Part shown: in pieces, positions 32,987 through 42,396 of the stretch | Layout: the number at the start of each line of letters is the position of its first letter | Numbering within the stretch: the stretch's first letter is position 1 | Assembly: GCA_020636645.1 (NCBI GenBank) | Contig: JACJXO010000003.1 | Coordinates: forward strand, 434,001 to 498,000 | Length of the DNA stretch: 64,000 bases | DNA from: Chitinophagales bacterium | GTDB taxonomy: Bacteria > Bacteroidota > Bacteroidia > Chitinophagales > BACL12 | Direction of reading: 5' to 3' | The notes under the pieces: model-generated | Told to the model about the DNA's origin: nothing | Databases searched by the model: none | Seen by the model: only the letters and a program-made list of their open reading frames with translations | Program-made: the position numbers and the translations under genes

Positions 32987-34245
32987 AGCAGCCAGCACTG
33001 ACCAGAGCATTTCAATTCTACCAGGTATGCAGATACGGTGCTCTGGTACTTATCGGTGTGATCCTTGCAAAGACCGGATTCAGCACTTCAGAGATCGGTG
33101 TATTTGAAACGGTCATCCTCGTTTCCGGTGTGACCAGTTTTTTCTGGCTGAACGGACTGCTGAATACATATGTAGCTCAGAGCAGTTCACAAGGCAGTGG
33201 TACACGGGCTTTGTATTCGGGAACTGCTGTTCTTACCCTCTTCGTGATCGTATTGCTTATTCTTGCCAGACCTTTGCTCAGCGACTGGCTGGCACTGGAT
33301 GATACCGGATTCTTTTTGTTGTTGCTGTTCATCCTGCTGAACAACACCTCTTTTATAACAGAGCATATTCTGCTTGTAAGAGAACAGGCCCGCAGCCTGA
33401 CCGGACTGGCGCTGGCGCATGCCATTTTGCTGCCGCTCATGGTCCTGCTTGCTGCGCTGTTCCTGAACGGAATGGAGGCCGTTATTCTGGCCATGTGTCT
33501 GTTTCTGCTGGGAAAGAATCTGTTTCTGCTGCTGTTGAAACCCTTTACACCAAATGGTGGCTCAACCAGAGAGTTGCTGCTTTCTGCCTCTCCGCTGATA
33601 GGCAGCTTTTTCTTTGGTGGTATCTCTGTTTACGTGGATGGTATCATAGTGAACAGCCATTTTGACAAAGGGGCATTTGCCGTGTATCAGTATGGCGCCA
33701 GAGAATTTCCGGTAGCGTTGTTGCTGGCCAATGCTTTCAGCATGGTCATGGTCAGGGCACTTGGTCAGCACCGGTCTGACGGACTTCGCGAAACAAAAGC
33801 TGGTAGTCTGCGCATGATGCACCGGCTGATACCTCTTGGCATCCTGCTGATGCTATCCAGCAAATGGATCTTTCCGGCAGTATTCAATGCGCAGTTCAGC
33901 GACTCTTATGTGTATTTCAATATTTATCTGCTGCTGCTCATACCCAGACTGATATTTCCTCAGTCAGTTCTGATAGCAGGCGGGCAGACACGTGTTCAAC
34001 TATATATTTCCATTGCAGAATTTGTGGTGAATATCACCAGCAGCTTGTTGCTGATGCAGGTCATGGGACTTGCCGGTATTGCATTCGGAACGGTGATCGC
34101 CTTCGTACTGGAGAAACTTTGTATGGTATTCTACCTGCAACACCAGGGCATCCAACCAGGCAGCTACATACCGCTCAACTGGTTGATGCTCTATTCCTTC
34201 CTGTTGTTAAGTGTATTTTTGATGAGCACCCTGGCTGTATTATGA
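32983..34245 (+). CDS. Polysaccharide flippase-like (MOP superfamily) membrane protein
   Basis: 420 aa, about 12 predicted TM segments in an oligosaccharide-flippase (Wzx/RfbX) pattern: LTRAFQFYQVCRYGALVLIGV at the start, and a charged loop near 265 (HRSDGLRETKAGSLRMMHRL). Likely moves lipid-linked saccharides. No glycosyltransferase cluster is nearby apart from the following large membrane protein, to which it is coupled by ATGA overlap. Confidence 0.8.
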   Translation: MKQPALTRAFQFYQVCRYGALVLIGVILAKTGFSTSEIGVFETVILVSGVTSFFWLNGLLNTYVAQSSSQGSGTRALYSGTAVLTLFVIVLLILARPLLSDWLALDDTGFFLLLLFILLNNTSFITEHILLVREQARSLTGLALAHAILLPLMVLLAALFLNGMEAVILAMCLFLLGKNLFLLLLKPFTPNGGSTRELLLSASPLIGSFFFGGISVYVDGIIVNSHFDKGAFAVYQYGAREFPVALLLANAFSMVMVRALGQHRSDGLRETKAGSLRMMHRLIPLGILLMLSSKWIFPAVFNAQFSDSYVYFNIYLLLLIPRLIFPQSVLIAGGQTRVQLYISIAEFVVNITSSLLLMQVMGLAGIAFGTVIAFVLEKLCMVFYLQHQGIQPGSYIPLNWLMLYSFLLLSVFLMSTLAVL

Positions 34246-35777
34246 ACCGGAAACTCATCATCATCTGTTGTACCCTGCTCACCTATGTGTTACTGGTAGT
34301 AAGCTGGGGGTATCAGTTCGGTCGTGGTGATCTGGTGCAGCTGGATCCGCTGATGGTACATGCAGCGCATCCGGAGCTCTATCCGAACGACCTGTATGTG
34401 CAGGAGGCAGAGTCCACCTTCCCCAATGAACGATTCTTTTTTCTGTTGTTGCTCAGGCCATTTACCGGTCATCTTGAGTGGGTGAGTTTTCTGTACCACG
34501 TCTTTTTCAGTTTGCTGCTGCTGATGGGCCTGTATCGTCTGTCTTCGCGGTACCTGCACAGCACCTGGCTGCGGCTGGCTGTTCCGCTTATTGTATTCAT
34601 ACCCTTGTATGGCATCAACCTGGGTCAGAATGAACTGTATTACGGCATTTTTCATCCCAGTCTGGTTGCCAAATCCATTGGCATCTGGAGTATCGTTTTC
34701 TGGCTGCGCAGACGGGTGATCCTGGCTTTGTCAGTTGCTGCACTATCCACGCTTTTTCATCCTGTGGCGGGACTGCAGGTATTCAGTCTTGTTGTTGCCG
34801 GCGAAGCGTTGTGGTCCATCACCGACAAGAAGAGCTGGCTGCCCAAGCGGCTGTTCATAGGCATACTGATCTGGTTTTGCACTGCGGGATTGTTTCTCAT
34901 TCTGGTGCACCGTCGCTTTGAAACCGGTGTGGTGCCGGAGGGCATGGATCTGTATCAGATCTTCTATGTATTCAGAAATCCCCACCACTACCTTCCGGCT
35001 GCATTCGGCCAACGGAACTGGGTGATACTCACTCCTCTTATCATTCTGGGTAGTATCATCTGGTTCTTCCGTGAGTCCAGACTGGGCTGGTTCTTTGTTG
35101 CTGCTTTTATCTCACTGGGAATATATTGTGCCGGTGTACAAATGAGATCGGAGACCATCACCACTTTGCAATGGTTCAAGTCAACCATCTGGCTGGAGAT
35201 GTTGTCTGTCATAGCGTTGCTCCACATGGCAGAAAACATTCTGGACCGCATGCCCGCAACCCTGCACAAAGCAGCACTGCCCGTCATCCTGTTATTGCCT
35301 GTTCTCTGGGGTGCGCTGATCAGTCCCGGAAATATATACAGACAAGCTACACCCTATTATGACCTGCCCTTTCGTGATTACACGGATGATGCGATAGACA
35401 TAAGCAGGCAGGCAAAAGCCCTGACCCCGACCGATGCCTTGTTCATACATCCCTGTGGCTTCACAGAGCTGAAATTTTTCGGCGAACGTTCTTCCTATGT
35501 GGACTATAAAGCCCTGACCCATTCAAAGGCCTTTCTGACCGAATGGGCCCGTCGTTTGCAATATGTCTATCATCTGGATTACACCAGCTCTCCTGCAGGT
35601 TACGCCACCAGTTCCTATGCAGATGAACAGCTGGGTAAGCTGAGCACAGAAGAACTGAAGCAGATGTATGCAGAAAAAGGCATCGGTTATCTGATCACTT
35701 ACAGAACATCTCCTGCTCCTGATCTTCCGGTCATGGCTTCCAATGATACCTATGTCTTATACCGGATAGCTCCTTAG
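34242..35777 (+). CDS. Large polytopic membrane protein, unknown function
   Basis: 511 aa from the ATG overlapping the flippase stop; an upstream in-frame ATG lies within the flippase gene and is rejected. About ten TM segments in the first 370 residues, then a soluble C-terminal ~150 residues (HPCGFTELKFFGERSSYVDYKA, EELKQMYAEKGIGYLITYR). The layout (QFGRGDLVQLDPLM loop after TM1, then repeated helices and an extracytoplasmic tail) recalls GT-C-type glycosyltransferases, but no DD/ExD motif is clear. Convergent with the PorP gene, overlapping by 4 bp. Confidence 0.7.
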   Translation: MNRKLIIICCTLLTYVLLVVSWGYQFGRGDLVQLDPLMVHAAHPELYPNDLYVQEAESTFPNERFFFLLLLRPFTGHLEWVSFLYHVFFSLLLLMGLYRLSSRYLHSTWLRLAVPLIVFIPLYGINLGQNELYYGIFHPSLVAKSIGIWSIVFWLRRRVILALSVAALSTLFHPVAGLQVFSLVVAGEALWSITDKKSWLPKRLFIGILIWFCTAGLFLILVHRRFETGVVPEGMDLYQIFYVFRNPHHYLPAAFGQRNWVILTPLIILGSIIWFFRESRLGWFFVAAFISLGIYCAGVQMRSETITTLQWFKSTIWLEMLSVIALLHMAENILDRMPATLHKAALPVILLLPVLWGALISPGNIYRQATPYYDLPFRDYTDDAIDISRQAKALTPTDALFIHPCGFTELKFFGERSSYVDYKALTHSKAFLTEWARRLQYVYHLDYTSSPAGYATSSYADEQLGKLSTEELKQMYAEKGIGYLITYRTSPAPDLPVMASNDTYVLYRIAP

Positions 35778-36775
35778 AATTTCGGGCACGAATAACTCCG
35801 GTTCTTAAGTCTCTTGCTGATGCTGAACTTTTTGTCCAGAACATAAATGACATTCAGCTCCAGCCCTCCGCGTCCATAGCTGGCAGAAGAAAGATCGGAG
35901 GTATTGACATCATAGCTGAGTGCAAATACAGTAGTGTTGTAATCATACCTGACACTCACCACCGCAGCATCAGACGTGCGGTACCATACCCCTGCATACA
36001 ATGCTGTTTCGTCATTGACGGTCACATGGTTGAGCTTGAATTTCAGATAGCTTCCCAGCAAAAATTCCGTGTATTGTCCCTGCATATTATACATGACACT
36101 GGGCAGGATGTTCATTCTGTCCATTACAGGGAACTGCATTCCGCCATGCAGGGAGTATCTGCTTTCCAGAATATCTTCAGAGTTGTTCAAAAAGCTCTGG
36201 TTGGGTTCATTGAAATGAAACCAGGCACCGCCAAGAAAAATGTAGATCTCATCGCTGGGAAGAAAATACCAGCTGGCACCCACGGTCATGTCCAGATATG
36301 AATAATGATCCTGGACATCAGTAGCAAATGGTTCAGGATCGAAGGCTACCATGTTGGTATAATCTATGGAGCGTCTGTTGACAGCTGCCTGCAGACCAAG
36401 GGTCAGATACTGGTTGCCATAGCCATTGAGTGCTTTGGAGTAGGCCATACTGGCAGCAGTATGCATGGTGGTAAAATTCAGATCGCCGGCCTGATCTGCC
36501 AGGATGGTAAGTCCAGCGCTGGCAAAATCGCCGTTGTTGATGACAGCAAAAGCTCCGTCAGCCGCCATAGAGAAGGTCTCATAGGCATTGGCAAACTGCC
36601 ATTGACTCCGGTAGTTTCCAATGATGCGCAGGTCACCGTTGAACAGCCCGGTGAAGGCAGGATTGATCATGGTTGGAGCCGAATGGAAAGTGGAGTAATG
36701 CCAGTCCTGGGCCTGCACTTTACAGGAGACCACCCACAGCATGCACAACAGTATTACGGACCTCACCTTGTTCAT
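35774..36775 (-). CDS. PorP/SprF family type IX secretion membrane protein
   Basis: 333 aa, signal peptide (ends KVQAQ), then a predicted outer-membrane beta-barrel. DWHYSTFHSAPTMINPAFTGLF is the N-terminal family signature, with GNYRSQW next. PorP/SprF proteins usually work with a particular T9SS cargo: they anchor adhesins such as SprB. The gene directly downstream of the giant PKD protein (9-bp gap), making that protein its likely partner. Confidence 0.92.
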   Translation of the reverse strand: MNKVRSVILLCMLWVVSCKVQAQDWHYSTFHSAPTMINPAFTGLFNGDLRIIGNYRSQWQFANAYETFSMAADGAFAVINNGDFASAGLTILADQAGDLNFTTMHTAASMAYSKALNGYGNQYLTLGLQAAVNRRSIDYTNMVAFDPEPFATDVQDHYSYLDMTVGASWYFLPSDEIYIFLGGAWFHFNEPNQSFLNNSEDILESRYSLHGGMQFPVMDRMNILPSVMYNMQGQYTEFLLGSYLKFKLNHVTVNDETALYAGVWYRTSDAAVVSVRYDYNTTVFALSYDVNTSDLSSASYGRGGLELNVIYVLDKKFSISKRLKNRSYSCPKF

Positions 36776-36784
36776 GCTTACTTC

Positions 36785-39700
36785 TTATCGCACCAGGGTT
36801 ATGTTACCTGTAATGATATTGGGCGCATCATTCACACAGATCGCTTCGATGACATACACATAGACACCGGGGTTACAGAGCTCTCCCTTATAGGTGCCGT
36901 CCCAGATCTTGTTGGGATCCTTTGATTCTGCCACCAGCTCTCCCCATCTGTCATATACATATATGTGTTCGATCAACGTGATGCCTTCGTAGGTGATGCG
37001 GAAAATGTCATTCATGCCGTCGTTGTTGGGGCTGATGATATTGGGGATGAACATCAGGGTCTCATCGCAGGGCATGACACGTACATAGACAAAATCAATA
37101 TCGGTACAACCGTTCTCATCTATCACTTCCACACTGTAAACAGTGGTCACATCAGGTGAAACAAAAACAGAAGAACAATTATTGCAGTTGATCTGATCAG
37201 GCGGGAACCAGTTATAGGTAACCGCCGAACTGGAGCTTAACAGACTGGCGTTGATCTGTGCTACTTCGTCCTGGATCAGCAGGATGCTGTCAACCGCGAT
37301 CTCTACATCAGGAGGTGCCACCACCTGGATCTGTGCATCTGCTGTATCACTCAGGGTGCCACAACTGGCAATGAGATAGTAGGTGATATCATCGGCCGAA
37401 CTGGAATATGGATCCAGAATATCTGTCGCTGAAAGTTCTGTGGGCGGGAACCAGGTGAATTCGATCTGATCAGGTGGTACATCAGACACGAGTTCACCGT
37501 ATAGCTGTACCCCTCCCAGCAGGCACAATGCGGTATCCGGTCCGGCATTGGTGATCAGTTCTTCCAGCACCCGCACCTGAACGGTATCAGATGCTTCACA
37601 GTAGCCGTTGCTGACCACAACAGAATAGGTAGTGGTTGCATCAGGCGAAGCACTGGGTGTATCACTGGTGGGGTCATCCAGTCCGTCGGGCGGCGACCAG
37701 GAGTACACGATGCCATCTTCGGCACTGAGAGTAACAAAGTTACCCGGACATATCACGGTATCCGGTGAGATGTTCACCGTAGGTGTATCCAGAACACCAA
37801 CTGTAAACTCCAGTGTATCTGCGCAGCCCAGGGCAGTAGATACAATAAGAGAGGTGTTATAAATACCTGCTTCCGTGTAGGTATAATAGAAATCTGCCCC
37901 GGAAGTATCAACAAATACGGAATCGCCAATATCCCAGGACCAGTAAACGATCGGGTCAAGGCCGGTAGAGCCTTCATCAAAGAAGAACTCAGTTCCCAGG
38001 CAACCGCCGCTGTCAACTGCGTAAATGCTGTTGGGGGGGAATCCTACCCAGAGGCTGTCAGGAAGATCCAGTACATTGAAACAACCGTTGGTATCAACCA
38101 GCAGGATAGACACCACATAGATGCCTGATGTGTCATAGGCATAGTCCAGAAACATGGAATCCAACTCATCCTGATAAGGCAGGTCCAGTTCACCAAAATC
38201 GCCGTTGCCATAGAAAATGGTGGCGGTATCAGTAGATGAAAAATTCAGCTGGAAAATGGCATCATTGCCAATGCACACGGTATCTTCCAGTGGTTCCAGC
38301 GACCCGTAGGGTCCGGGCACAAGAATGAAGTCTTCTTCCGTCAGCGTGCCCACGCATCCCGAGCAGGTGGTCAGGGTAACACTCACATCATAGATACCGG
38401 CTTCCAGATAAGGATAGATAGGGCTGGAGGTTCCGGAGCCGCCAAAGCCATCGCCAAAATCCCAGTCATAAGAGCAAATGGTATCATCTGTGGTCACATA
38501 GAACTGCACCAGAGAGTAGTTGCAGCTGGACACCAGCTCATCATAGGTGATATCACCCAGAATGGAGTCCACATTCACATAAGCGATCTTGGTGGTAGTA
38601 TCAGAACAACCGTTATCATCGGTTACGATCAGGGTCACATCAAATGCGCCATAAGATCCATAACTGTGTTCCGGGTTGGCCTCAGTTGACGTAGTACCAT
38701 CGCCAAAATCCCAGAGGTAGGTGATACCGCTTCCGGTAGCCAGTTCTTCAAATACGACGATCTCATCCAGGCAGGGAACTGTATCTCCCAATACAAAATC
38801 GGCCACAGGCTGTGTAACGATCACGGTGTCTTTGTAAGAGGTGATACACCCCAGGTCATCCGTAACCGTCAGTTCTATCAGGTAAGCTGCTTTCGTATCA
38901 TAAAAGTGCAGTGCAGCCTCCATTTCTGCAGCTGAATAGAAAGTATCCACTTCGCCGTCATCCCAGTCAACCACCCAGCTTTGAATGGTGCCGAACATAC
39001 TGGATGAGCCATCGTCCAGGTTCACATATGCAGGCACACAGGCTGTGGTTTCAGAAGGTTCAAAGAATGCTTCCAGCTTATTGATGATCAGTGTATCCAG
39101 AAACTGTGCGGTACATTCTGCAGTATCTGTGATGGTAAGAGACACGATGTACTGACCATAATCTGTGAAGGTATGAGAAGGTGCTTCGGTGGTATCTGCA
39201 GAACCATCATCAAAATTCCAGAGATTATCCAGTGTCTCCGAGACCCCATCGGACGAAAGGTTGACAAAATCGATCGTAAAGGGTGTGTCGCATGACATCT
39301 GCGGCATTTCGAACAAGGCTATCGGATCGGTAAGTATCAGTTCCCTTGTGCCTCCGACACAAGAGGCCAGGCTCACGCAAAACAGCTCGGCATAAGTCTC
39401 GTAAATACCAGGTTCATCATATATATGTATCGGATTCAGGGTGGTGTCTGTTTCCCCGTCGCCAAAATGCCACAACCATCCGCACGACGAATCCGCCAGC
39501 AACGTATCCATACTGAAATAGACCGTCAGGGGTTCCAGGCAGGAGTAATCAGTTCCAAGGCTGGTATCACTTACATCAACAATAAATATATCAAAATACA
39601 ATGTATCAGGACACCCCGAGCTGTAGGTGATCAGTTCGATGGAATGGAATCCTATGGGCAGATCCAGGAAGGTCAGCGAATCAATGAAATCTGTATAGGA

Positions 39701-41422
39701 GGTTGCTCCGGTACCGTCTATGTATCCGATGATGGAATCAACGGGAAAAATATCCAGATCAAGCGGTACCCCTGGACAGGAAGTATCAGGCACAGACACC
39801 CCGCCTGCGGCTCCTGTGAAGCCGGCACAGACGTAATCTTCCAGCACTACGGTATCTGTACAGCCATTCACTGTAGTTCCAATAAAGGTGACCGTATAGC
39901 AGGAATCATCATAATAGGTGTGCGATGGATTCTCTGCAAAGGAGCTGGCTCCGTCGCCAAAGAACCAGTGCCAGCTTACCAGATCTTCGGTAGCGGTAGC
40001 CACAAACTCAGTAGAAAAGGGAATACAACCCTGACTGGGCAGTGCTTCCGGAGTAATGACCAGGGTATCAATGGTAACCAGGTCTGAAGCAGTGTAGCTT
40101 ACCACACAACCACTGCTGCTGGTAACGGTCAGAGTAACATCATAGGTTCCGGGTGCTGTCCAGGAATAGGTAGGAAACGGAGCGGTAGCAGTGGCGAAGG
40201 TGCCATCAGGCAGTTCAAACTCCCAGAAATAATCGAAAGGTCCCACGCCGGTCACAACCGGAGTAAATGAAACGGCGAAGGGCAGTTCACAGGCAGAATA
40301 GGTATCTGTGCTGGTAAAGGAAACAGTAGGTGCTGCACCAACGGTGATCAATGATGGATAGGAAATGGCTCCGGAACATCCAAGACCAAAATAAGCGTCG
40401 AGGCTGACGGAATAAGTACCCACTGCATCATAGACCACAAACGGCTCAAAATCTGTGGAGGTAGATCCATCGCCAAAGTCCCAGGTCCAGTCGCCGAAAG
40501 CCGATCCTGCCAGGTTATCAAAGAACACGGTGTCACCCAGACAAACAGCATAGGAAGAAGGCACAAAGTCGATGGCCACTTCCGGATCTATCTGTACAAA
40601 GTCATCGGCAGTGAAGGTGGTTGTACAGCCATAGGTATTAGTGGCAGTAAGTGTTACATCATAAAATCCGAAGGTGGCATATTCATGGCTCGGGTTCTCA
40701 AGGGTAGAGGTAGTTCCATCGCCAAAATCCCAGAGGTAGGTGAACGGCATATAATCGCCGGTGCTCAGGTTATCAAAGTTGACCGTGAAAGGCTCTTCAC
40801 AGGAGATGGTCTCATCGGCTGTAAAGTCAATGGCGGGTGCTGGGTCAGGTATCACCAGTACTTCGGCAAAATCGCTGCATCCGGCTTCATCCTGCACAAA
40901 CAGGAATACCGAATAGGTGCCTGAGGTTTCAAACGTGTAGTTGATGACATCAGTGGCGGGAAGCGACCCCGCTCCGGTTATGATCCAGTAAAAACTCTCA
41001 ATGCTGCCCAGCGATCCGGGCGTACTGAGGTTCTCAGCAGTGATGGTAACCGGCGGGCAGCCAGAGGTAGGATCCACCTCAATAACCGCATTAGGTGGTG
41101 TAACCACAGATGCAAAATCGTCGGCCGTAAATGTATCAGACCCTCCGGGCCCTGTAGCAGTCAGTGTGACCGTATAGTCGTCCGGAGTGGTCAGAAAGAA
41201 AGAAGGATTGGTAAGTGTACTGCTGGCCACCAGTGTGCCTGATGAATTGTACACCTGCCAGGAGTAGGTGGTAGCATCCGTTGACAGGTTGATCATGGAT
41301 AATTCCAGCACCCCGCAGCCAAGCGTGGTATCGGCATCAAAAGCCGCGACCACCTGTGCACGCAGGTTCACTGTCGTGACCGACAGCAGCAGTAACAAAA
41401 CGACCTGTATCTTCAACCGCAT
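36785..41422 (-). CDS. Giant PKD-repeat surface protein with gliding-type C-terminal domain
   Basis: 1545 aa from ATG 41422, which begins a good signal peptide (RLKIQVVLLLLLSVTTVNLRAQ); an ATG 6 codons earlier is less likely. At least eight PKD-like repeats are recognisable by WDFGDGTTST...NPSHxY patterns between about residues 100 and 1250. Asp, Thr, Ser and Cys are plentiful and Lys is rare. The last ~95 residues are the gliding-motility-type (type B) sorting domain: IPNIISPNNDGMNDIF, IYVYDRWGELV, and WDGTYKGELCNPGVYVYVI. Expected to be secreted by T9SS and held by the adjacent PorP/SprF. Role probably adhesion. Confidence 0.93.
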   Translation of the reverse strand: MRLKIQVVLLLLLSVTTVNLRAQVVAAFDADTTLGCGVLELSMINLSTDATTYSWQVYNSSGTLVASSTLTNPSFFLTTPDDYTVTLTATGPGGSDTFTADDFASVVTPPNAVIEVDPTSGCPPVTITAENLSTPGSLGSIESFYWIITGAGSLPATDVINYTFETSGTYSVFLFVQDEAGCSDFAEVLVIPDPAPAIDFTADETISCEEPFTVNFDNLSTGDYMPFTYLWDFGDGTTSTLENPSHEYATFGFYDVTLTATNTYGCTTTFTADDFVQIDPEVAIDFVPSSYAVCLGDTVFFDNLAGSAFGDWTWDFGDGSTSTDFEPFVVYDAVGTYSVSLDAYFGLGCSGAISYPSLITVGAAPTVSFTSTDTYSACELPFAVSFTPVVTGVGPFDYFWEFELPDGTFATATAPFPTYSWTAPGTYDVTLTVTSSSGCVVSYTASDLVTIDTLVITPEALPSQGCIPFSTEFVATATEDLVSWHWFFGDGASSFAENPSHTYYDDSCYTVTFIGTTVNGCTDTVVLEDYVCAGFTGAAGGVSVPDTSCPGVPLDLDIFPVDSIIGYIDGTGATSYTDFIDSLTFLDLPIGFHSIELITYSSGCPDTLYFDIFIVDVSDTSLGTDYSCLEPLTVYFSMDTLLADSSCGWLWHFGDGETDTTLNPIHIYDEPGIYETYAELFCVSLASCVGGTRELILTDPIALFEMPQMSCDTPFTIDFVNLSSDGVSETLDNLWNFDDGSADTTEAPSHTFTDYGQYIVSLTITDTAECTAQFLDTLIINKLEAFFEPSETTACVPAYVNLDDGSSSMFGTIQSWVVDWDDGEVDTFYSAAEMEAALHFYDTKAAYLIELTVTDDLGCITSYKDTVIVTQPVADFVLGDTVPCLDEIVVFEELATGSGITYLWDFGDGTTSTEANPEHSYGSYGAFDVTLIVTDDNGCSDTTTKIAYVNVDSILGDITYDELVSSCNYSLVQFYVTTDDTICSYDWDFGDGFGGSGTSSPIYPYLEAGIYDVSVTLTTCSGCVGTLTEEDFILVPGPYGSLEPLEDTVCIGNDAIFQLNFSSTDTATIFYGNGDFGELDLPYQDELDSMFLDYAYDTSGIYVVSILLVDTNGCFNVLDLPDSLWVGFPPNSIYAVDSGGCLGTEFFFDEGSTGLDPIVYWSWDIGDSVFVDTSGADFYYTYTEAGIYNTSLIVSTALGCADTLEFTVGVLDTPTVNISPDTVICPGNFVTLSAEDGIVYSWSPPDGLDDPTSDTPSASPDATTTYSVVVSNGYCEASDTVQVRVLEELITNAGPDTALCLLGGVQLYGELVSDVPPDQIEFTWFPPTELSATDILDPYSSSADDITYYLIASCGTLSDTADAQIQVVAPPDVEIAVDSILLIQDEVAQINASLLSSSSAVTYNWFPPDQINCNNCSSVFVSPDVTTVYSVEVIDENGCTDIDFVYVRVMPCDETLMFIPNIISPNNDGMNDIFRITYEGITLIEHIYVYDRWGELVAESKDPNKIWDGTYKGELCNPGVYVYVIEAICVNDAPNIITGNITLVR

Positions 41423-41616
41423 GGCGTCCTGGTCAGACACACCAAATTCACCTGATCTTGCAACTATGTGTGACCATCAGTGTGTGCTATCCGTTTTAAA
41501 AGTAGGGACAAAAGTGAGCAGGCCAAAAGGAAAGTCTCATTTGGATGTTCACAATAGCGTGTTGGAAAAGGCACAGATATAACAGCCGGCAATTGTAATT
41601 TGGCTCGTTCCCTACC

Positions 41617-42396
41617 ATGCTGGAATCCGGAATCACAAAGATTAGCCTCCTGCCTGTGCGCAGCGAGCCTCGTCAGCAAGCCGAACTTGTGACACAACTC
41701 CTGTTCGGTGAAATGTACACTATACACGAAAAACAAGGAGAATGGCTGCGAATAGTGACACATTCTGATCAGTACTCCGGCTTCATTAATGTATCCCAAC
41801 ACAGCCCTTTGGATGCAAGAACTGCCAGAGATCTGGAGAATAGTGACAAATCAGTTGTACTGGACCTGGTGCACAGCATCACCGAAAATGACCGGAAATT
41901 CCCTGTCAGTATTGGCAGTATTTTGTACCATTTTGACGGGGTAACGGCCCGGATCGGAAAGGATAAATACCATTTCAGCGGTAAAACCATCCCTTCCGGC
42001 CAGGGTTTCGGGCAACCAGATATGATCATAAAACTGGCCATGAAGCTGCTGCACGCCCCTTATTTATGGGGAGGCCGGGGGCCATTCGGCATTGACTGTT
42101 CCGGTTTCGTACAACTGGTGTACAGGTGCGCCGGTGTTGAACTGCCCAGAGATGCCTGGCAGCAGGCAGCAACCGGAAAGACCCTGCACTTCATTCATGA
42201 AGCCCGTGCCGGCGATCTGGCTTTCTTTTCCAATGAAGAGGGGCGCATCATACATGTGGGCATGCTGATGGGCGATGGTACCATCATCCACGCCTCTGGC
42301 ATGGTGCGCATTGACACCATTGATCATTATGGTATATTCAGGAAAGATATCCGCAAGTATTCTCACCAGTTGCGGATCATCAAACGAATACTATGA
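41617..42396 (+). CDS. NlpC/P60 family cysteine peptidase with SH3-like domains
   Basis: 259 aa. Two bacterial SH3-like regions (about 5-55 and 85-125) precede the NlpC/P60 domain from about 130. Catalytic Cys in GIDCSGFVQLVY (near 162), His in RIIHVGMLMG (near 211), and a third polar residue in IIHASGMVR (near 225). Such enzymes cut D-Glu-DAP bonds of peptidoglycan peptides. No signal peptide is visible, so it may be a cytoplasmic recycling enzyme of the YkfC type. First gene of a tight operon; its stop overlaps nnr. Confidence 0.88.
   Translation: MLESGITKISLLPVRSEPRQQAELVTQLLFGEMYTIHEKQGEWLRIVTHSDQYSGFINVSQHSPLDARTARDLENSDKSVVLDLVHSITENDRKFPVSIGSILYHFDGVTARIGKDKYHFSGKTIPSGQGFGQPDMIIKLAMKLLHAPYLWGGRGPFGIDCSGFVQLVYRCAGVELPRDAWQQAATGKTLHFIHEARAGDLAFFSNEEGRIIHVGMLMGDGTIIHASGMVRIDTIDHYGIFRKDIRKYSHQLRIIKRIL

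Noticed and set aside
33864..34241. Upstream extension of the 511-aa membrane protein
   Set aside because: The extension lies inside the flippase gene in another frame and is not hydrophobic or family-like; the ATGA-coupled start at 34242 is better.
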